From NCBI RefSeq assembly GCF_900112285.1, contig NZ_FOKZ01000020.1:25241-89240 (forward strand): 64,000 bases of DNA, given 5' to 3'. This DNA is from Polaromonas sp. OV174. GTDB taxonomy: Bacteria > Pseudomonadota > Gammaproteobacteria > Burkholderiales > Burkholderiaceae_C. Positions 47,579-57,431 of this stretch are shown here, one piece after another (the first letter of the stretch is position 1; each line of letters starts with the position of its first letter). Made by a program: the position numbers and the translations under genes. The notes below the pieces were generated by a model, which searched no databases, was not told the origin of the DNA, and saw only the letters and a list, made by a program, of their open reading frames with translations.

Positions 47579-48769
47579 ATGGCTTTTTCTAATATCTTCC
47601 TCTCTGCTGGTGCTCGGACTCCATTTGGTGATTATGGGAAATCGCTTAAAAATATTCCGCTTAATGTTATTGGAACTCACGTAGTCAAAGCTTGTATCTC
47701 CAGGGCAGGCATTGATTCTGGAGACGTTGATAACTTGGTTTTTGGAAATGTAGGTGCCGTTGATCACGATAGTGCTTTCATAAGTCGAAAAGTGGCATTG
47801 CAATCTGGTATGAAAACAGAAAGTGCCGCACTGAGTGTGACGCGTGCCTGTGGTACCGGGTCACAAGCAATAGTCAGCGCTGCCATGCAAATTCTGACAA
47901 AGCACAGCTCCGTAGCAATTGCGGCCGGAGGTGAAAATTTCAGCCGAGCTCCCTATATCTCCCCGACCACCCGATGGGGGGCTGGGAGAGGTGAGAGCAT
48001 GCTTGTTGACGGACTGGATTACGTGTATCGATGCCCCTTCTCGCGTGAGCTGATGGGCGAGACTGCCGAGAATTTAAGTCAGCTTTACGGATATGGCCGG
48101 GAAGATATGGATGATTGGGCATTCATGAGTCAGCAACGAGCCAAATCTGCAGAAGAGTCTGGATTTCTGGCTAAGCAAATCGTACCGCTTGAGGTTACAG
48201 AAGGAAAAAATAGTCGGCTCTTCGAAAAAGATGAGTTTCCCCGGCCAAATGTTCTGAGGGGGCGTCTTTCAGAGCTGAAGCCAGCCTTTCGGACCGGAGG
48301 TGTCGTCACGGCAGGGAATTCCAGCGGAGTGACTGACGGTGGTGCGGCAATCATGGTTTTCGATGATGCAGCCATCAAACGCCATGGACTTAGTCCACAG
48401 GCAAAGCTGATCGACTATGCCGTCGAAGGCGTTCCTCCTCATTTGATGGGGATGGGGCCAGTTCCGGCGATTGCGACTTTGCTGAGGCGAAATGGGCTTG
48501 GTGTCGCCGATATTGATTATTTCGAAATCAATGAGGCATTTTCGGTAGTGAACTTGCACGCTGAAAAAGAACTTCAAATTTCTCGCGATAAAACCAATCT
48601 TTATGGCGGTGGCATATCAATCGGCCATCCACCTGGCGCCACGGGTATTCGGATGACGATGACGGCCATCCAGCATCTAGAGCAGAGCGGTGGACGTTAT
48701 GCCGTTATTAGCATGTGCTTGGGTAGCGGTATGGGGATGGCCACTTTAATAGAGCGCGTTAATTCTTGA
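47579..48769 (+). CDS. Acetyl-CoA acetyltransferase (thiolase), AT-rich gene
   Basis: 396 residues. Nucleophile Cys91 in SVTRACGTGSQAI, the His of GGGISIGHPPGATGIRM and the second Cys in ISMCLGSGMGMA (where most thiolases have CIGGGQG). The NEAF motif is EINEAFSVV. It would cleave a 3-ketoacyl-CoA at the end of a beta-oxidation round. It ends the AT-rich block; the transporter genes that follow are GC-rich. Confidence 0.92.
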   Translation: MAFSNIFLSAGARTPFGDYGKSLKNIPLNVIGTHVVKACISRAGIDSGDVDNLVFGNVGAVDHDSAFISRKVALQSGMKTESAALSVTRACGTGSQAIVSAAMQILTKHSSVAIAAGGENFSRAPYISPTTRWGAGRGESMLVDGLDYVYRCPFSRELMGETAENLSQLYGYGREDMDDWAFMSQQRAKSAEESGFLAKQIVPLEVTEGKNSRLFEKDEFPRPNVLRGRLSELKPAFRTGGVVTAGNSSGVTDGGAAIMVFDDAAIKRHGLSPQAKLIDYAVEGVPPHLMGMGPVPAIATLLRRNGLGVADIDYFEINEAFSVVNLHAEKELQISRDKTNLYGGGISIGHPPGATGIRMTMTAIQHLEQSGGRYAVISMCLGSGMGMATLIERVNS

Positions 48770-48882
48770 TTTTTCATTGAATTATTAAGGCTGGATAGTT
48801 CAAGGCTGCTAGGAAAGGCTTGTGGGATGTACTACGGTAGATTGTTGTTTTCTCCATTTTTCAAAAAACTGATTGTTTTTTG

Positions 48883-49698
48883 ATGATTCCCATTAATGAA
48901 GACCACGCGGAAAAGCCTCTCCTTGAAGTGCTTGACTTGCAACTTGGTTTTGGAGGCATACGTGCACTGGCTGGCGTTTCGTTTGCTGCGCGCCGAGGCG
49001 AGATTACGGCCATCATCGGTCCAAACGGCGCGGGCAAGACCAGCCTGTTCAACACGATCTCCGGTTTCTACAAACCCCAACAGGGTTGCGTGCATTTCGA
49101 GGGGCGTGATGTCACTCGCTATAGCGCTCACCGACGCGCAGCACTCGGCTTGGCGCGTACTTTCCAGAACGTAGCTTTGTTCCGCGGCATGACGGTGTTG
49201 GACAACATCAAACTCGGGGGCCACACGCGTCTCCATTCAAACCCCCTGTCAGCGATGTGGTACTTCGGTTCAGCGCAGAGGGAGGAGATGGCTCTGCGGC
49301 GCGAAATCGAACGCGATGTGATCGACTTCCTTGAGATCGATCACATTCGGCATCTGCCAGTGGCTGGCTTGTCTTACGGTCTACAGAAGCGTGTGGAGTT
49401 GGCGCGCGCGTTGGCGATGCAGCCCAAGGTGTTGATGCTCGATGAACCGGTGGCGGGAATGAATCGCGAGGAGACAGAAGACATGGCGCGTTTCATTCTC
49501 GATGTTCAGGAGCAGTGGGGGGTCACCGTTTTGCTGATTGAGCACGACATGGGGCTGGTGATGGACATTTCGAACCATGTCGTGGTATTGAACTTTGGGC
49601 AAGTCATCGGCCAGGGCGTTCCTGCTGAGGTGCGTACGAACCCGGAGGTTGTACGCGCTTACTTGGGCGAAACTGCGGCGCAAAAGGTGGTTGCATGA
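48883..49698 (+). CDS. Liv-type ABC transporter ATPase (LivG), second locus
   Basis: 271 residues from the ATG at 48883. Walker A GPNGAGKTS, LSYGLQKRVELARAL signature, Walker B VLMLDEPVAGMNRE, H-loop LLIEHDMGLVMD. The ribosome-binding site is poor (T-rich leader). The stop overlaps the livH start (ATGA). First gene of a five-gene Liv cassette. Confidence 0.93.
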   Translation: MIPINEDHAEKPLLEVLDLQLGFGGIRALAGVSFAARRGEITAIIGPNGAGKTSLFNTISGFYKPQQGCVHFEGRDVTRYSAHRRAALGLARTFQNVALFRGMTVLDNIKLGGHTRLHSNPLSAMWYFGSAQREEMALRREIERDVIDFLEIDHIRHLPVAGLSYGLQKRVELARALAMQPKVLMLDEPVAGMNREETEDMARFILDVQEQWGVTVLLIEHDMGLVMDISNHVVVLNFGQVIGQGVPAEVRTNPEVVRAYLGETAAQKVVA

Positions 49699-50591
49699 AT
49701 CTGCTCGACTTCGATTGGATTGCGCTCGCCGAATTCAGTGCACTCGGCCTCCTTGCTGGCGGACTGCAGGCACTGATCGCGTTGGGCTTTGTGCTGATCT
49801 ACAAGGGAACAGGCGCCATTAATTTCGCGATGGGCGAGTTCATGATGCTCGGCGCGTATTTCTTCTACACGGCAAATGTGATGTGGGGGGTGCCCATGGT
49901 TTTGGCACTCCTGCTGGCACTTGCCGCTGTTGCCGCGTGCGCCGCGCTGATCGAGAAAACGATCTTGCGACCGCTATCGGGTCAACCTGTCATTTCGGTG
50001 CTGATGGCCACCATCGGGTTGGCCAGCGCGCTCGGTGGCGGCGTGAATGCCATCTGGGGTGGCGGTAAGAACTACGAGATGCCCTCATTTTTGCCGCGCA
50101 CGCCGCTGCATATCGGTGAGGTGTTCATCCCCGGTCAAGTTCTCTGGAGCTTCGTGTTGGCAGCGATCATCATCATTACCTTTACGCTCTATTTTCGATA
50201 TTCAACAACCGGCATTTCAATGCGCGCAGCGGCCAGCGATCCGACTACTGCGTACGTTCTGGGTATCGATGTGCGTGCTACGCAACGCCTGACTTGGATC
50301 TTCGCTGGCGTCGTCGGTGCGGTTGCCGGGATTATCGTGGCATCCATCACCAGTCTTTCGCCTGCAATCGGCGGCGCAGCACTTGGCGTCCTCGCCGTCA
50401 TCATCCTGGGAGGACTCGATAGCATCGCCGGCGCCATTGTTGCCGGACTCATCGTCGGGTTGCTAGAAAGCCTAACCGCCGGCTACCTGGGAGGCAAGGT
50501 TCGCGACATCGTGCCTTACGTCACTGTACTGGTGATCCTGTTGATTCGGCCCTACGGTCTGTTCGGCACACGGCAAATAGAAAGGTTGTAG
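49695..50591 (+). CDS. Branched-chain-type ABC permease (LivH), second locus
   Basis: 298 residues, multiple transmembrane segments. GFVLIYKGTGAINFAMGEFMMLGAYFFY and VIILGGLDSIAGAIVAGLIVGLLESLTAGYLG are LivH signatures. Four-base overlap with livG and three bases to livM. Confidence 0.93.
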   Translation: MNLLDFDWIALAEFSALGLLAGGLQALIALGFVLIYKGTGAINFAMGEFMMLGAYFFYTANVMWGVPMVLALLLALAAVAACAALIEKTILRPLSGQPVISVLMATIGLASALGGGVNAIWGGGKNYEMPSFLPRTPLHIGEVFIPGQVLWSFVLAAIIIITFTLYFRYSTTGISMRAAASDPTTAYVLGIDVRATQRLTWIFAGVVGAVAGIIVASITSLSPAIGGAALGVLAVIILGGLDSIAGAIVAGLIVGLLESLTAGYLGGKVRDIVPYVTVLVILLIRPYGLFGTRQIERL

Positions 50592-50594
50592 AGC

Positions 50595-51635
50595 ATGAGA
50601 ATCGGCGACTTCCGTGAGAGCTACGAACACGACCAATCGATATGGTCCACTCCGGTGCAGCGAGCTTGGCTTGCGCTGTTAGCGGGTGCTCTGGTGATTT
50701 TTCCGTTCAGTGTGAATGACTATCTCGTGAGTGTGGCGTGCCTGCTGGGCATTCATGTCATTGCAACCACCGGGCTGAATATCATGACCGGCTACACCGG
50801 GTTGATCTCGCTTGGCCACGCAGCATTCATGGGCGTGGGTTGCTATACGGCGGCATATTTGGCCCAGCGCGGCGTTCCGTTCTTTGTCACGTTGCCGCTT
50901 GCCGGCGCGATGGCAGCGGTGCTTGGCCTGCTGGTGGGACTTCCCAGTCTGCGTATCAAGGGCCTGTACCTTGCTGTGGCGACCTTGGCCACACAATTTA
51001 TTCTGGTTTATGTGTTTCGCGAATGGGACAGCGTGACCGGCGGTGTGCGAGGTGTGAACGTACCGAACGCAAGCCTGTTTGGCTTTGAGTTGCTGAACGA
51101 TCAAAGAATGTATTTTCTCATTGTCCCAGTGGCGGTGTTGTTGTTGGTCGCCGCGCGCAACCTCTTTCGTACACGGGTCGGCCGTGCCTTTATTGCGATC
51201 CGTGACAAGGATATTTCCGCCGAGGTGTTGGGCATCAATTTGCTGCGCTACAAGCTTGCGGCCTTCGCCATCGGATCGTTCTACGCGGGCGTGGCGGGGG
51301 CGCTGCTTGGTTACTTCTATCGGGCGATGACGCCGGAGTATTTCACGTTGACGTTATCGATTTTCTATCTGGCCGCCATCATTGTCGGAGGCCTTGGCAG
51401 CTTGCTCGGCACGATTCTCGGGGCGGTTTTCATGACGCTGGTGCCTGAATTGTTGCGCGCCGCGGCGACCATTGCCACGCGCTGGTCGCCGGGTGCCACC
51501 GAAATTCTGAGTTCGATGCAGCAGGTTGTCTTCGGCCTACTCATCATCGCATTCCTTGTATTTGAGCCACATGGACTGCTTGAAGTCTGGCGGCGTGTGC
51601 GGCGATTCTTCCACCTCTGGCCCTTCCGGGCCTGA
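50595..51635 (+). CDS. Branched-chain-type ABC permease (LivM), second locus
   Basis: 346 residues. NIMTGYTGLISLGHAAFMGVGCYTAAYLAQRG, FIAIRDKDISAEVLGINLLRYKL and IVGGLGSLLGTILGAVFMTL are LivM signatures. In this locus LivH and LivM are separate chains, unlike the fused version at 36300-38216. Confidence 0.93.
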   Translation: MRIGDFRESYEHDQSIWSTPVQRAWLALLAGALVIFPFSVNDYLVSVACLLGIHVIATTGLNIMTGYTGLISLGHAAFMGVGCYTAAYLAQRGVPFFVTLPLAGAMAAVLGLLVGLPSLRIKGLYLAVATLATQFILVYVFREWDSVTGGVRGVNVPNASLFGFELLNDQRMYFLIVPVAVLLLVAARNLFRTRVGRAFIAIRDKDISAEVLGINLLRYKLAAFAIGSFYAGVAGALLGYFYRAMTPEYFTLTLSIFYLAAIIVGGLGSLLGTILGAVFMTLVPELLRAAATIATRWSPGATEILSSMQQVVFGLLIIAFLVFEPHGLLEVWRRVRRFFHLWPFRA

Positions 51636-51657
51636 CTCTAACTTAAAGAGAAAAACC

Positions 51658-52878
51658 ATGAGCAGTGAAAAAAATATTGTCAATTTATCACGCCGCCGTG
51701 CCATTCAAGCGGGTCTCGGCGCTGCCGCAATTTCTGGGTTTCCGCTTCGCGCTTCAATCGCGCAAACGGGCGACATCGTGATCGGCGCTGCCATGCCCAT
51801 TACCGGGGTGTTTGCGTTTGCCGGGGTCGGTCTGAACCAGGGCCTGAGCGACTATTGCGATTGGCGTAATGCCAGAGGGGGCGTGGCCGGTCGACGCTTG
51901 CGTTATATCGCCGAGGATTCGTCCTACAAGATGGACCAGGAGATGGCCATTTTCAAAAAACTCATGGGCGAGCACAAGCCGGCCGTGTTCTTTGGCGGCT
52001 CCACCGCCTGGGCCAAAGTGGCGGCGAAAGAGGTGGGCCAACTGGGCACGACCTTGACCAGCGGGGTCAGCTTCGCGTCGGAGCTGGCCGACGCGAAGAC
52101 TCACCCCTACCACTTCATGGTCGCACCGACCTACGTCGCGATGGGTGAGATTTTGCTTGAGCACATCAGCCGCAGCGCCCGTGGTGCCACTAAGCCGGCG
52201 GTGGCCATTGTCTACAGCGATACCGAGTTTGGACGCGATCCGATTCCTGGCATCAAGGCCAAAGCGCAAGCCTTGCAGATTCCGGTCGTGATGGAGGTGG
52301 TCACCAAGCCCGGTGCGGTGGATGTATCGAGCGAAGTGGCCAAGCTGCGCCGGGCAAAACCTGATTTCGTGATCTTCCATGGTTACGTATCGGCGCCTAT
52401 CCCCGAGTTCATTAAGCAGATGCGCGAGGCAGGCATGAAAGCCACCCCTATGGGCACGATCTGGAGTATGGACAAAACAACTGTAGATACGATGGGCGCC
52501 GCGGCGGAAGGGTGGATGGGTGTCATGCCCTACCGCTATAGCTACGACACCAAGGATGCACCGATGATGCAGGCGATGAAGGAGCACGTTGCCAAAGCGC
52601 GTCCCGACATGAGCTACGCCTCGATCTTCAACGTCCATACCTGGCTTGCAGGTATGGCCATCGCAGAGGTTCTGGAGCGATGCCTCAAGGCAGGCAAACC
52701 ATTGAATGGGGCGAACATGAGAGCCGCCTTGGAAAGCATCGATAAATGGGACACGGGCGGTGTGACTGGCTTGCCGGTATCGCTGAAGAACCACCAGATC
52801 ACTTCCGGCCGCATCTACGCCTACGACGGCAAGACCAAGTTGCTTCAGCCCGCCAGCGACTGGATCCAAACGTCATGA
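51658..52878 (+). CDS. ABC transporter solute-binding protein (Liv type) with Tat-like signal
   Basis: 406 residues from the ATG at 51658 (AAAGAGAAAAACC upstream). N-terminal LSRRRAIQAGLGAAAISGFPL looks like a twin-arginine signal. Mature part is a LivK-type protein (DIVIGAAMPITGVFAFAGVGLNQGLSDYCDWRNARGGVAG). Its stop overlaps the LivF gene as ATGA. Confidence 0.9.
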   Translation: MSSEKNIVNLSRRRAIQAGLGAAAISGFPLRASIAQTGDIVIGAAMPITGVFAFAGVGLNQGLSDYCDWRNARGGVAGRRLRYIAEDSSYKMDQEMAIFKKLMGEHKPAVFFGGSTAWAKVAAKEVGQLGTTLTSGVSFASELADAKTHPYHFMVAPTYVAMGEILLEHISRSARGATKPAVAIVYSDTEFGRDPIPGIKAKAQALQIPVVMEVVTKPGAVDVSSEVAKLRRAKPDFVIFHGYVSAPIPEFIKQMREAGMKATPMGTIWSMDKTTVDTMGAAAEGWMGVMPYRYSYDTKDAPMMQAMKEHVAKARPDMSYASIFNVHTWLAGMAIAEVLERCLKAGKPLNGANMRAALESIDKWDTGGVTGLPVSLKNHQITSGRIYAYDGKTKLLQPASDWIQTS

Positions 52879-53738
52879 TCGTATCCCTCGGGGAGGGCGT
52901 CCCCCCCGTGCAAGCCCAAGCCGCTGAATCTATGCCCCCTCCGATTTTGGCGATCGAGAACATCGAGGTCGTGTACCAGCACACGGTACAGGTGCTTAGA
53001 GGACTGTCTCTCACGGTGCCCAGCGGGCAGATTGTGGCGCTGCTCGGGAGCAACGGCGCAGGAAAGACCACCACGCTAAAGGCGATCTCCAATCTGTTGC
53101 CGCTGGAGGTGGGGCAGTTGCGCGCGGGGGCGATTCGCTATTTTGGCGAGCGCATCGATGCGGTGGCGCCCCATCTGCTGGCACGACAAGGCATAGCCCA
53201 CGTGCGCGAGGGCCGGCATGTCTTCGAGGATCTCACGGTCGAAGAGAACCTGATCGTTGCGGGCAATGCGCTACATGGTCGTGGCGAGAAGCCCGACCTG
53301 GCGATGATTTACGAGTACTTTCCGCGCTTGAAAGACCGGCGTACCCAGCGGTCTGGCTACCTGTCCGGCGGCGAACAGCAGATGCTTGCTATCGGGCGGG
53401 CGCTGATCGGCAAGCCGAAGCTGATGCTGCTTGATGAGCCTTCTCTCGGCTTGGCGCCGCTGGTGGTGCAGGACATCTTCAAGATCATCGAACGCATCAA
53501 CCGCGAGCAGGGGGTGGCGATGCTGCTGGTTGAACAGAACGCCATGGCAGCGATAGACATCGCTCACTATGGCTACATCATGGAAAGCGGCAAGATCGTG
53601 ATCGACGGGACGACCGAAAAACTGGGGCAAGATGCCGACGTCAAACGCTTTTACCTGGGTTATGGCGAAGGTGCCGAAGAGTTGGCGAGCTTTAGACATG
53701 TGAAGCACTACAAGCGGCGCAAGAGGTGGCTATCGTGA
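52875..53738 (+). CDS. Liv-type ABC transporter ATPase (LivF), second locus
   Basis: 287 residues from the ATG at 52875. Walker A GSNGAGKTT, signature YLSGGEQQMLAIGRAL, Walker B LMLLDEPSLGLAPLV, LLVEQNAMAA. It carries a C-terminal extension (YGEGAEELASFRHVKHYKRRKRW) beyond the usual LivF end, as seen in Liv cassettes next to long-chain acyl-CoA synthetase genes. The next gene begins within its last codons. Confidence 0.92.
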   Translation: MIVSLGEGVPPVQAQAAESMPPPILAIENIEVVYQHTVQVLRGLSLTVPSGQIVALLGSNGAGKTTTLKAISNLLPLEVGQLRAGAIRYFGERIDAVAPHLLARQGIAHVREGRHVFEDLTVEENLIVAGNALHGRGEKPDLAMIYEYFPRLKDRRTQRSGYLSGGEQQMLAIGRALIGKPKLMLLDEPSLGLAPLVVQDIFKIIERINREQGVAMLLVEQNAMAAIDIAHYGYIMESGKIVIDGTTEKLGQDADVKRFYLGYGEGAEELASFRHVKHYKRRKRWLS

Positions 53739-55573
53739 GCGAACTCGTCGATATCGGCACACTGACCTTGCCCAAACAACTTCGTCACTGGGCTAGCACG
53801 CGGGCCTCCAGTGTTGCGCTACGGCAAAAGGACTACGGCATCTGGGAGCCCGTCACATGGGCCGAATATGAACGACAGGCGCGCCACTTCGGTATCGGCT
53901 TGGTCAAGCTCGGGCTGCCGCCAAAGGGACATTGCGCCATCATTTGCGAGAACCGGAAAGAGTGGGTTTTCGCGCAGCTGGGTTGCGGCATGGTGGGTGC
54001 CGTCACGATAGGGATCTATCCCACGTCGCCAGCCGCAGAGGTAGAGTACCTATTGCGGTCCTCTGACGCGAGCATTGTTGTATGCGAAGACCAGGAGCAG
54101 CTCGACAAGGTGCTTGAAGTGCGTGCCAGCCTGCCCAAGCTCACCCACGTGGTGGTGATCGACCCGCGTGGAATCCGGCACTACAAGGTCGACAACCTAA
54201 TTACTTTCGATGAAGTCGTAGCGCTGGGGCTCATTGGCGAGCAAGAGAATCCTCAGCTGGTCGAGGACTGTCTGGAGCGCCAGACCATGGATGACCTCGC
54301 GCTGATGATATTCACCAGCGGATCGACGGGCAGGCCCAAGGCGGCCATGATCAACTACGGCAACATCGCCGCCATGGCCGGCAGCACCGATGCCATATAC
54401 CGCTGCACGCCTTCGGACTCAACGGTATCGTATTTGCCGCTGTGCCACGTTGCCGAGCAGATCTACACGGTTTGTCTGCCCTTGCGCTGCGGTGTCGTGG
54501 TGAACTTCGCGGAGAGCCTGCGCACGGTGCAGAGCGATCTTCGTGAAATCGCTCCGACGCTTTTTCTCGGCGTGCCCCGGATTTGGGAGAAGCTGCACGC
54601 CGCGATTGAGATCAAGATCCGCGAGGCGGGTTGGTTGCGCCGGCGTCTGTACCAAAGCGCCGTCAAGTCGACCACGCCGCTGGCGGTGGTGCCGAGGGCG
54701 CAATGGTCATGGCGTCAACGTGTTGGCCACGCTTTCTGGTACTGGATCATGTTGCGCCCGCTGAGTAATTTCATTGGCCTGAGGGAGTGTCGGCTGGCCG
54801 TCTCGGGTGCCGCACCGATTGCTCCGGACATGCTGCGCTTCTTCCGCGCTCTTGGCGTGCCGATTCGGGAAGGCTATGGCATGACCGAGACATCCGGCCT
54901 GGTGACCTTGCAGCGCAGCGCTGCGTCACCGTTGGGTACGGTAGGCGGACCACTTCCGGGGATTGAATTGCGAATTGCCGACGATGGTGAATTGCTGATA
55001 CGGGGAGGATCGGTCTTCAAGGGCTACTACCTCAACGAGGCAGCTACGCGCGAGGCCATTGATGAGCAAGGCTGGCTGCACACCGGTGACGTGGCGGCGG
55101 CCGTGGGCGACGAAGTCCGGATTGTCGACCGCAAGAAGGACATCATGATCACGGCCGGGGGCAAGAACATTACGCCCAGCGAGATTGAGAACGCGCTCAA
55201 GTTCAGCGTTTATATCAAGGAGTCCATCATCATCGCCGACCGCCGAGCTTTCGTGTCGGCGCTGATCCAGATTGACTACGAAACGGTCAGCAAGTGGGCC
55301 GAGGAGCACGGCTTGCCTTACACGCACTTTCGCTCGCTGGCCGATCATGCGCGCGTGCGTGAACTGGTGCAGTCCGAGGTGGATCGTGTCAACGCGCATA
55401 TGCCGCAGGTGCAGCATGTACGCAAGTTTCACCTGTTGACCAAGGAGCTTGACCACGACGACGGTGAGGTTACGGCGACGATGAAGATCAAGCGTAAGAG
55501 CATCAGCGAAAAATTCATCAATGAAATTGAGGCCCTGTACGGCGGGCGCAGTAGGGCAAAGGAGCTCGCATGA
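53735..55573 (+). CDS. Long-chain-type AMP-dependent acyl-CoA synthetase (FadD15/FAA1-like)
   Basis: 612 residues from the GTG at 53735 (overlapping the LivF stop, with AGAGGTGG upstream). P-loop IFTSGSTGRPKAAMINY, REGYGMTETSGLVTLQ, GWLHTGDVAAAVGDEVRIVDRKKDIMITAGGKNITPSEIENAL. The N-terminal DYGIWEPVTWAEYERQ and the C-terminal VTATMKIKRKSISEKF are typical of the class found beside Liv transporters and acyl-CoA dehydrogenases. Probably activates the imported acid. A related protein starts at 63439. Confidence 0.92.
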   Translation: MSELVDIGTLTLPKQLRHWASTRASSVALRQKDYGIWEPVTWAEYERQARHFGIGLVKLGLPPKGHCAIICENRKEWVFAQLGCGMVGAVTIGIYPTSPAAEVEYLLRSSDASIVVCEDQEQLDKVLEVRASLPKLTHVVVIDPRGIRHYKVDNLITFDEVVALGLIGEQENPQLVEDCLERQTMDDLALMIFTSGSTGRPKAAMINYGNIAAMAGSTDAIYRCTPSDSTVSYLPLCHVAEQIYTVCLPLRCGVVVNFAESLRTVQSDLREIAPTLFLGVPRIWEKLHAAIEIKIREAGWLRRRLYQSAVKSTTPLAVVPRAQWSWRQRVGHAFWYWIMLRPLSNFIGLRECRLAVSGAAPIAPDMLRFFRALGVPIREGYGMTETSGLVTLQRSAASPLGTVGGPLPGIELRIADDGELLIRGGSVFKGYYLNEAATREAIDEQGWLHTGDVAAAVGDEVRIVDRKKDIMITAGGKNITPSEIENALKFSVYIKESIIIADRRAFVSALIQIDYETVSKWAEEHGLPYTHFRSLADHARVRELVQSEVDRVNAHMPQVQHVRKFHLLTKELDHDDGEVTATMKIKRKSISEKFINEIEALYGGRSRAKELA

Positions 55574-56475
55574 AATCGATACGCTTTGACGGTCGTGTTG
55601 CCGTGATCACTGGAGCTGGAGGTGGTTTGGGCCGCGCACACGCTTTGTTGCTGGCCGAACGTGGCGCCACCGTTGTGGTCAACGATTTGGGTGGCAGCGT
55701 TGGCGGGGTGAGTGGTGATGCCACGGCCGCGCAGAAGGTCGTGCGCGAGATCGAGGACGCTGGCGGCCGAGCGCTGCCCAACTATGACGACATAGCCACG
55801 CCAGACGGGGCGCAGCGACTGATCGATGTCGCCATGCAGGCATTTGGGCGCGTGGATGTGTTGATCAATAACGCAGGCATTTTGCGTGACAAAACATTGC
55901 ACAAGATGGACCCGGCGGACTTCGAGGCCGTGGTGCGAGTCCACCTTCTCGGGTCGGCCTGGTGCTCCCGGGCGGCTCTGCCGGTGATGCAGCAGCAACA
56001 GTACGGTCGCATCGTCATGACGACCTCTGCCGCTGGCTTGTATGGAAACTTCGGTCAGAGCAACTATGGCGCCGCCAAGCTCGGGGTCGTGGGCCTGATG
56101 AATACTCTCAAGCATGAGGGCGAGAAGTTCGGCATTCGTGTCAATACGGTGGCGCCAGTCGCTCTCACCCGAATGACCGAGGGAGTGCCACTTGGACGTC
56201 TTCTCTCCGAGGCTACCCCGGAACGCGTGGCGGCCGGTGTGGCATTCCTGGCCTCTGAGGCTTGTGGTTTCACGGGGCAGATACTCTCTGCGGGAGGCGG
56301 TTATTTCTCGACCGTGAGGATCGTCGAAAGCCGGGGATTGCACGCACCGGCCGAGGAGGTGTCTCCCGAGTTTGTCGCAAATCATTGGGCGAGCATTTCG
56401 GATGTTTCCAACGAACGCGCCTATGACAGTGCCACGGATGCGCTGCTTGGCGTTTTCGGCCCTTCCCAGTCGTGA
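55570..56475 (+). CDS. SDR family (3R)-hydroxyacyl-CoA dehydrogenase-like protein (MFE2 type)
   Basis: 301 residues. Rossmann motif TGAGGGLGRA, NNAGILRD, catalytic Ser in MTTSAAGLYG and YxxxK in NYGAAKLG. The insertion VVVNDLGGSVGGVSGDATAAQKVVREI is characteristic of the dehydrogenase part of peroxisomal multifunctional enzyme type 2, which oxidises (3R)-hydroxyacyl-CoA. It overlaps the preceding ligase and the following MaoC gene by four bases each. With the hydratase it would form an R-specific half of beta-oxidation. Confidence 0.88.
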   Translation: MKSIRFDGRVAVITGAGGGLGRAHALLLAERGATVVVNDLGGSVGGVSGDATAAQKVVREIEDAGGRALPNYDDIATPDGAQRLIDVAMQAFGRVDVLINNAGILRDKTLHKMDPADFEAVVRVHLLGSAWCSRAALPVMQQQQYGRIVMTTSAAGLYGNFGQSNYGAAKLGVVGLMNTLKHEGEKFGIRVNTVAPVALTRMTEGVPLGRLLSEATPERVAAGVAFLASEACGFTGQILSAGGGYFSTVRIVESRGLHAPAEEVSPEFVANHWASISDVSNERAYDSATDALLGVFGPSQS

Positions 56476-57431
56476 CAATGCCCATGTTGGCTTCAGGTGC
56501 CAGGCGTCTGGATCCCGAGATGCTGCTGCACCGCTTGCTGCCGACTGTGCGGCAGCGCTTCGAAGCACGCGACACCATCTTGTACGCGCTGGGCGTAGGC
56601 GCGGCACAGGGTGTCGATGCCTGGGACGAGCGGCACCTTCGATTTGTGTACGAGGATCGTTTACAGGCGTTGCCCACGATGTGCGCGATGCTCGGTGACC
56701 CAGGTTTCTGGATGCGCGAGCCCGAAACCGGCCTAGATTGGGGGCGCCTGGTACACGGCGAGCAGTCCATGCAGTGGTTGAGGGTGTTGCCGCCAGCAGG
56801 AGAGGTGATTGGTCGCAATCGGGTGCTTCGGATTGAGGATAGAGGTCCGGATAAAGGAGCCGTCATCGTTGTCGAGCGAGAGCTTTGCGAGGCTGACACC
56901 GGGGAGTGCTGGGTGCGCTCGTGGATGACCGTGATTGCGCGCGGCGACGGCGGGTTCAGTCCGGCCAGTGGCTCCTTGCTGCAGTTGGGGGCTGATGCAC
57001 CGACACCGTTGCCCGCCCTTCCTACCCGGCCGGCCGACCGCACGCTCCTTAGGGAAACGGCGGCCAATCAGCCCTTGCTGTACCGGCTCAGCAGCGATCC
57101 CAACCCCTTGCACGCAGACCCGGCCGTCGCACGACAAGCCGGCTTCGAGCGGCCCATCATGCACGGCATGTGCACCTTCGGCTTGTTCGGCATGTTGCTT
57201 GTGAGTGAGTGCTGCGACTTCGAGGCTCACCGGCTGAGCGAGATGCGCGCCCGTTTTTCTGCCCCTTTGTATCCCGGCGAAACGCTGCAGTGCGAGTTCT
57301 GGGAGGAGGCTGGGCTGGTGCGATTCCGGGGCACCGCCGTCGAACGTGGTGTGGTGGTGCTGGACCGCGGGGTGGCGCGTATTCTTCCCAATAAACCGAA
57401 TTCAGGAAAGACCCACAATGACCGACCTTGA
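56472..57431 (+). CDS. MaoC-like enoyl-CoA hydratase (MFE2 hydratase-2 type)
   Basis: 319 residues; GTG at 56472 overlaps the SDR stop, or an ATG at 56478 could be used. Two hotdog halves; the hydratase-2 motif is in YRLSSDPNPLHADPAVARQAGFERPIMHG, with the catalytic Asp and His pair. It forms (3R)-hydroxyacyl-CoA from 2-enoyl-CoA, feeding the SDR upstream. The 3-prime end overlaps the acyl-CoA dehydrogenase start by 14 bases. Confidence 0.88.
   Translation: MTMPMLASGARRLDPEMLLHRLLPTVRQRFEARDTILYALGVGAAQGVDAWDERHLRFVYEDRLQALPTMCAMLGDPGFWMREPETGLDWGRLVHGEQSMQWLRVLPPAGEVIGRNRVLRIEDRGPDKGAVIVVERELCEADTGECWVRSWMTVIARGDGGFSPASGSLLQLGADAPTPLPALPTRPADRTLLRETAANQPLLYRLSSDPNPLHADPAVARQAGFERPIMHGMCTFGLFGMLLVSECCDFEAHRLSEMRARFSAPLYPGETLQCEFWEEAGLVRFRGTAVERGVVVLDRGVARILPNKPNSGKTHNDRP

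Noticed and set aside
51754..52869. 371-codon open frame opposite the binding protein gene
   Set aside because: Shadow of the solute-binding protein; no domain and no start context.
55429..56607. 392-codon open frame opposite the SDR gene
   Set aside because: Shadow frame; the plus-strand SDR has the complete Rossmann and catalytic motifs.
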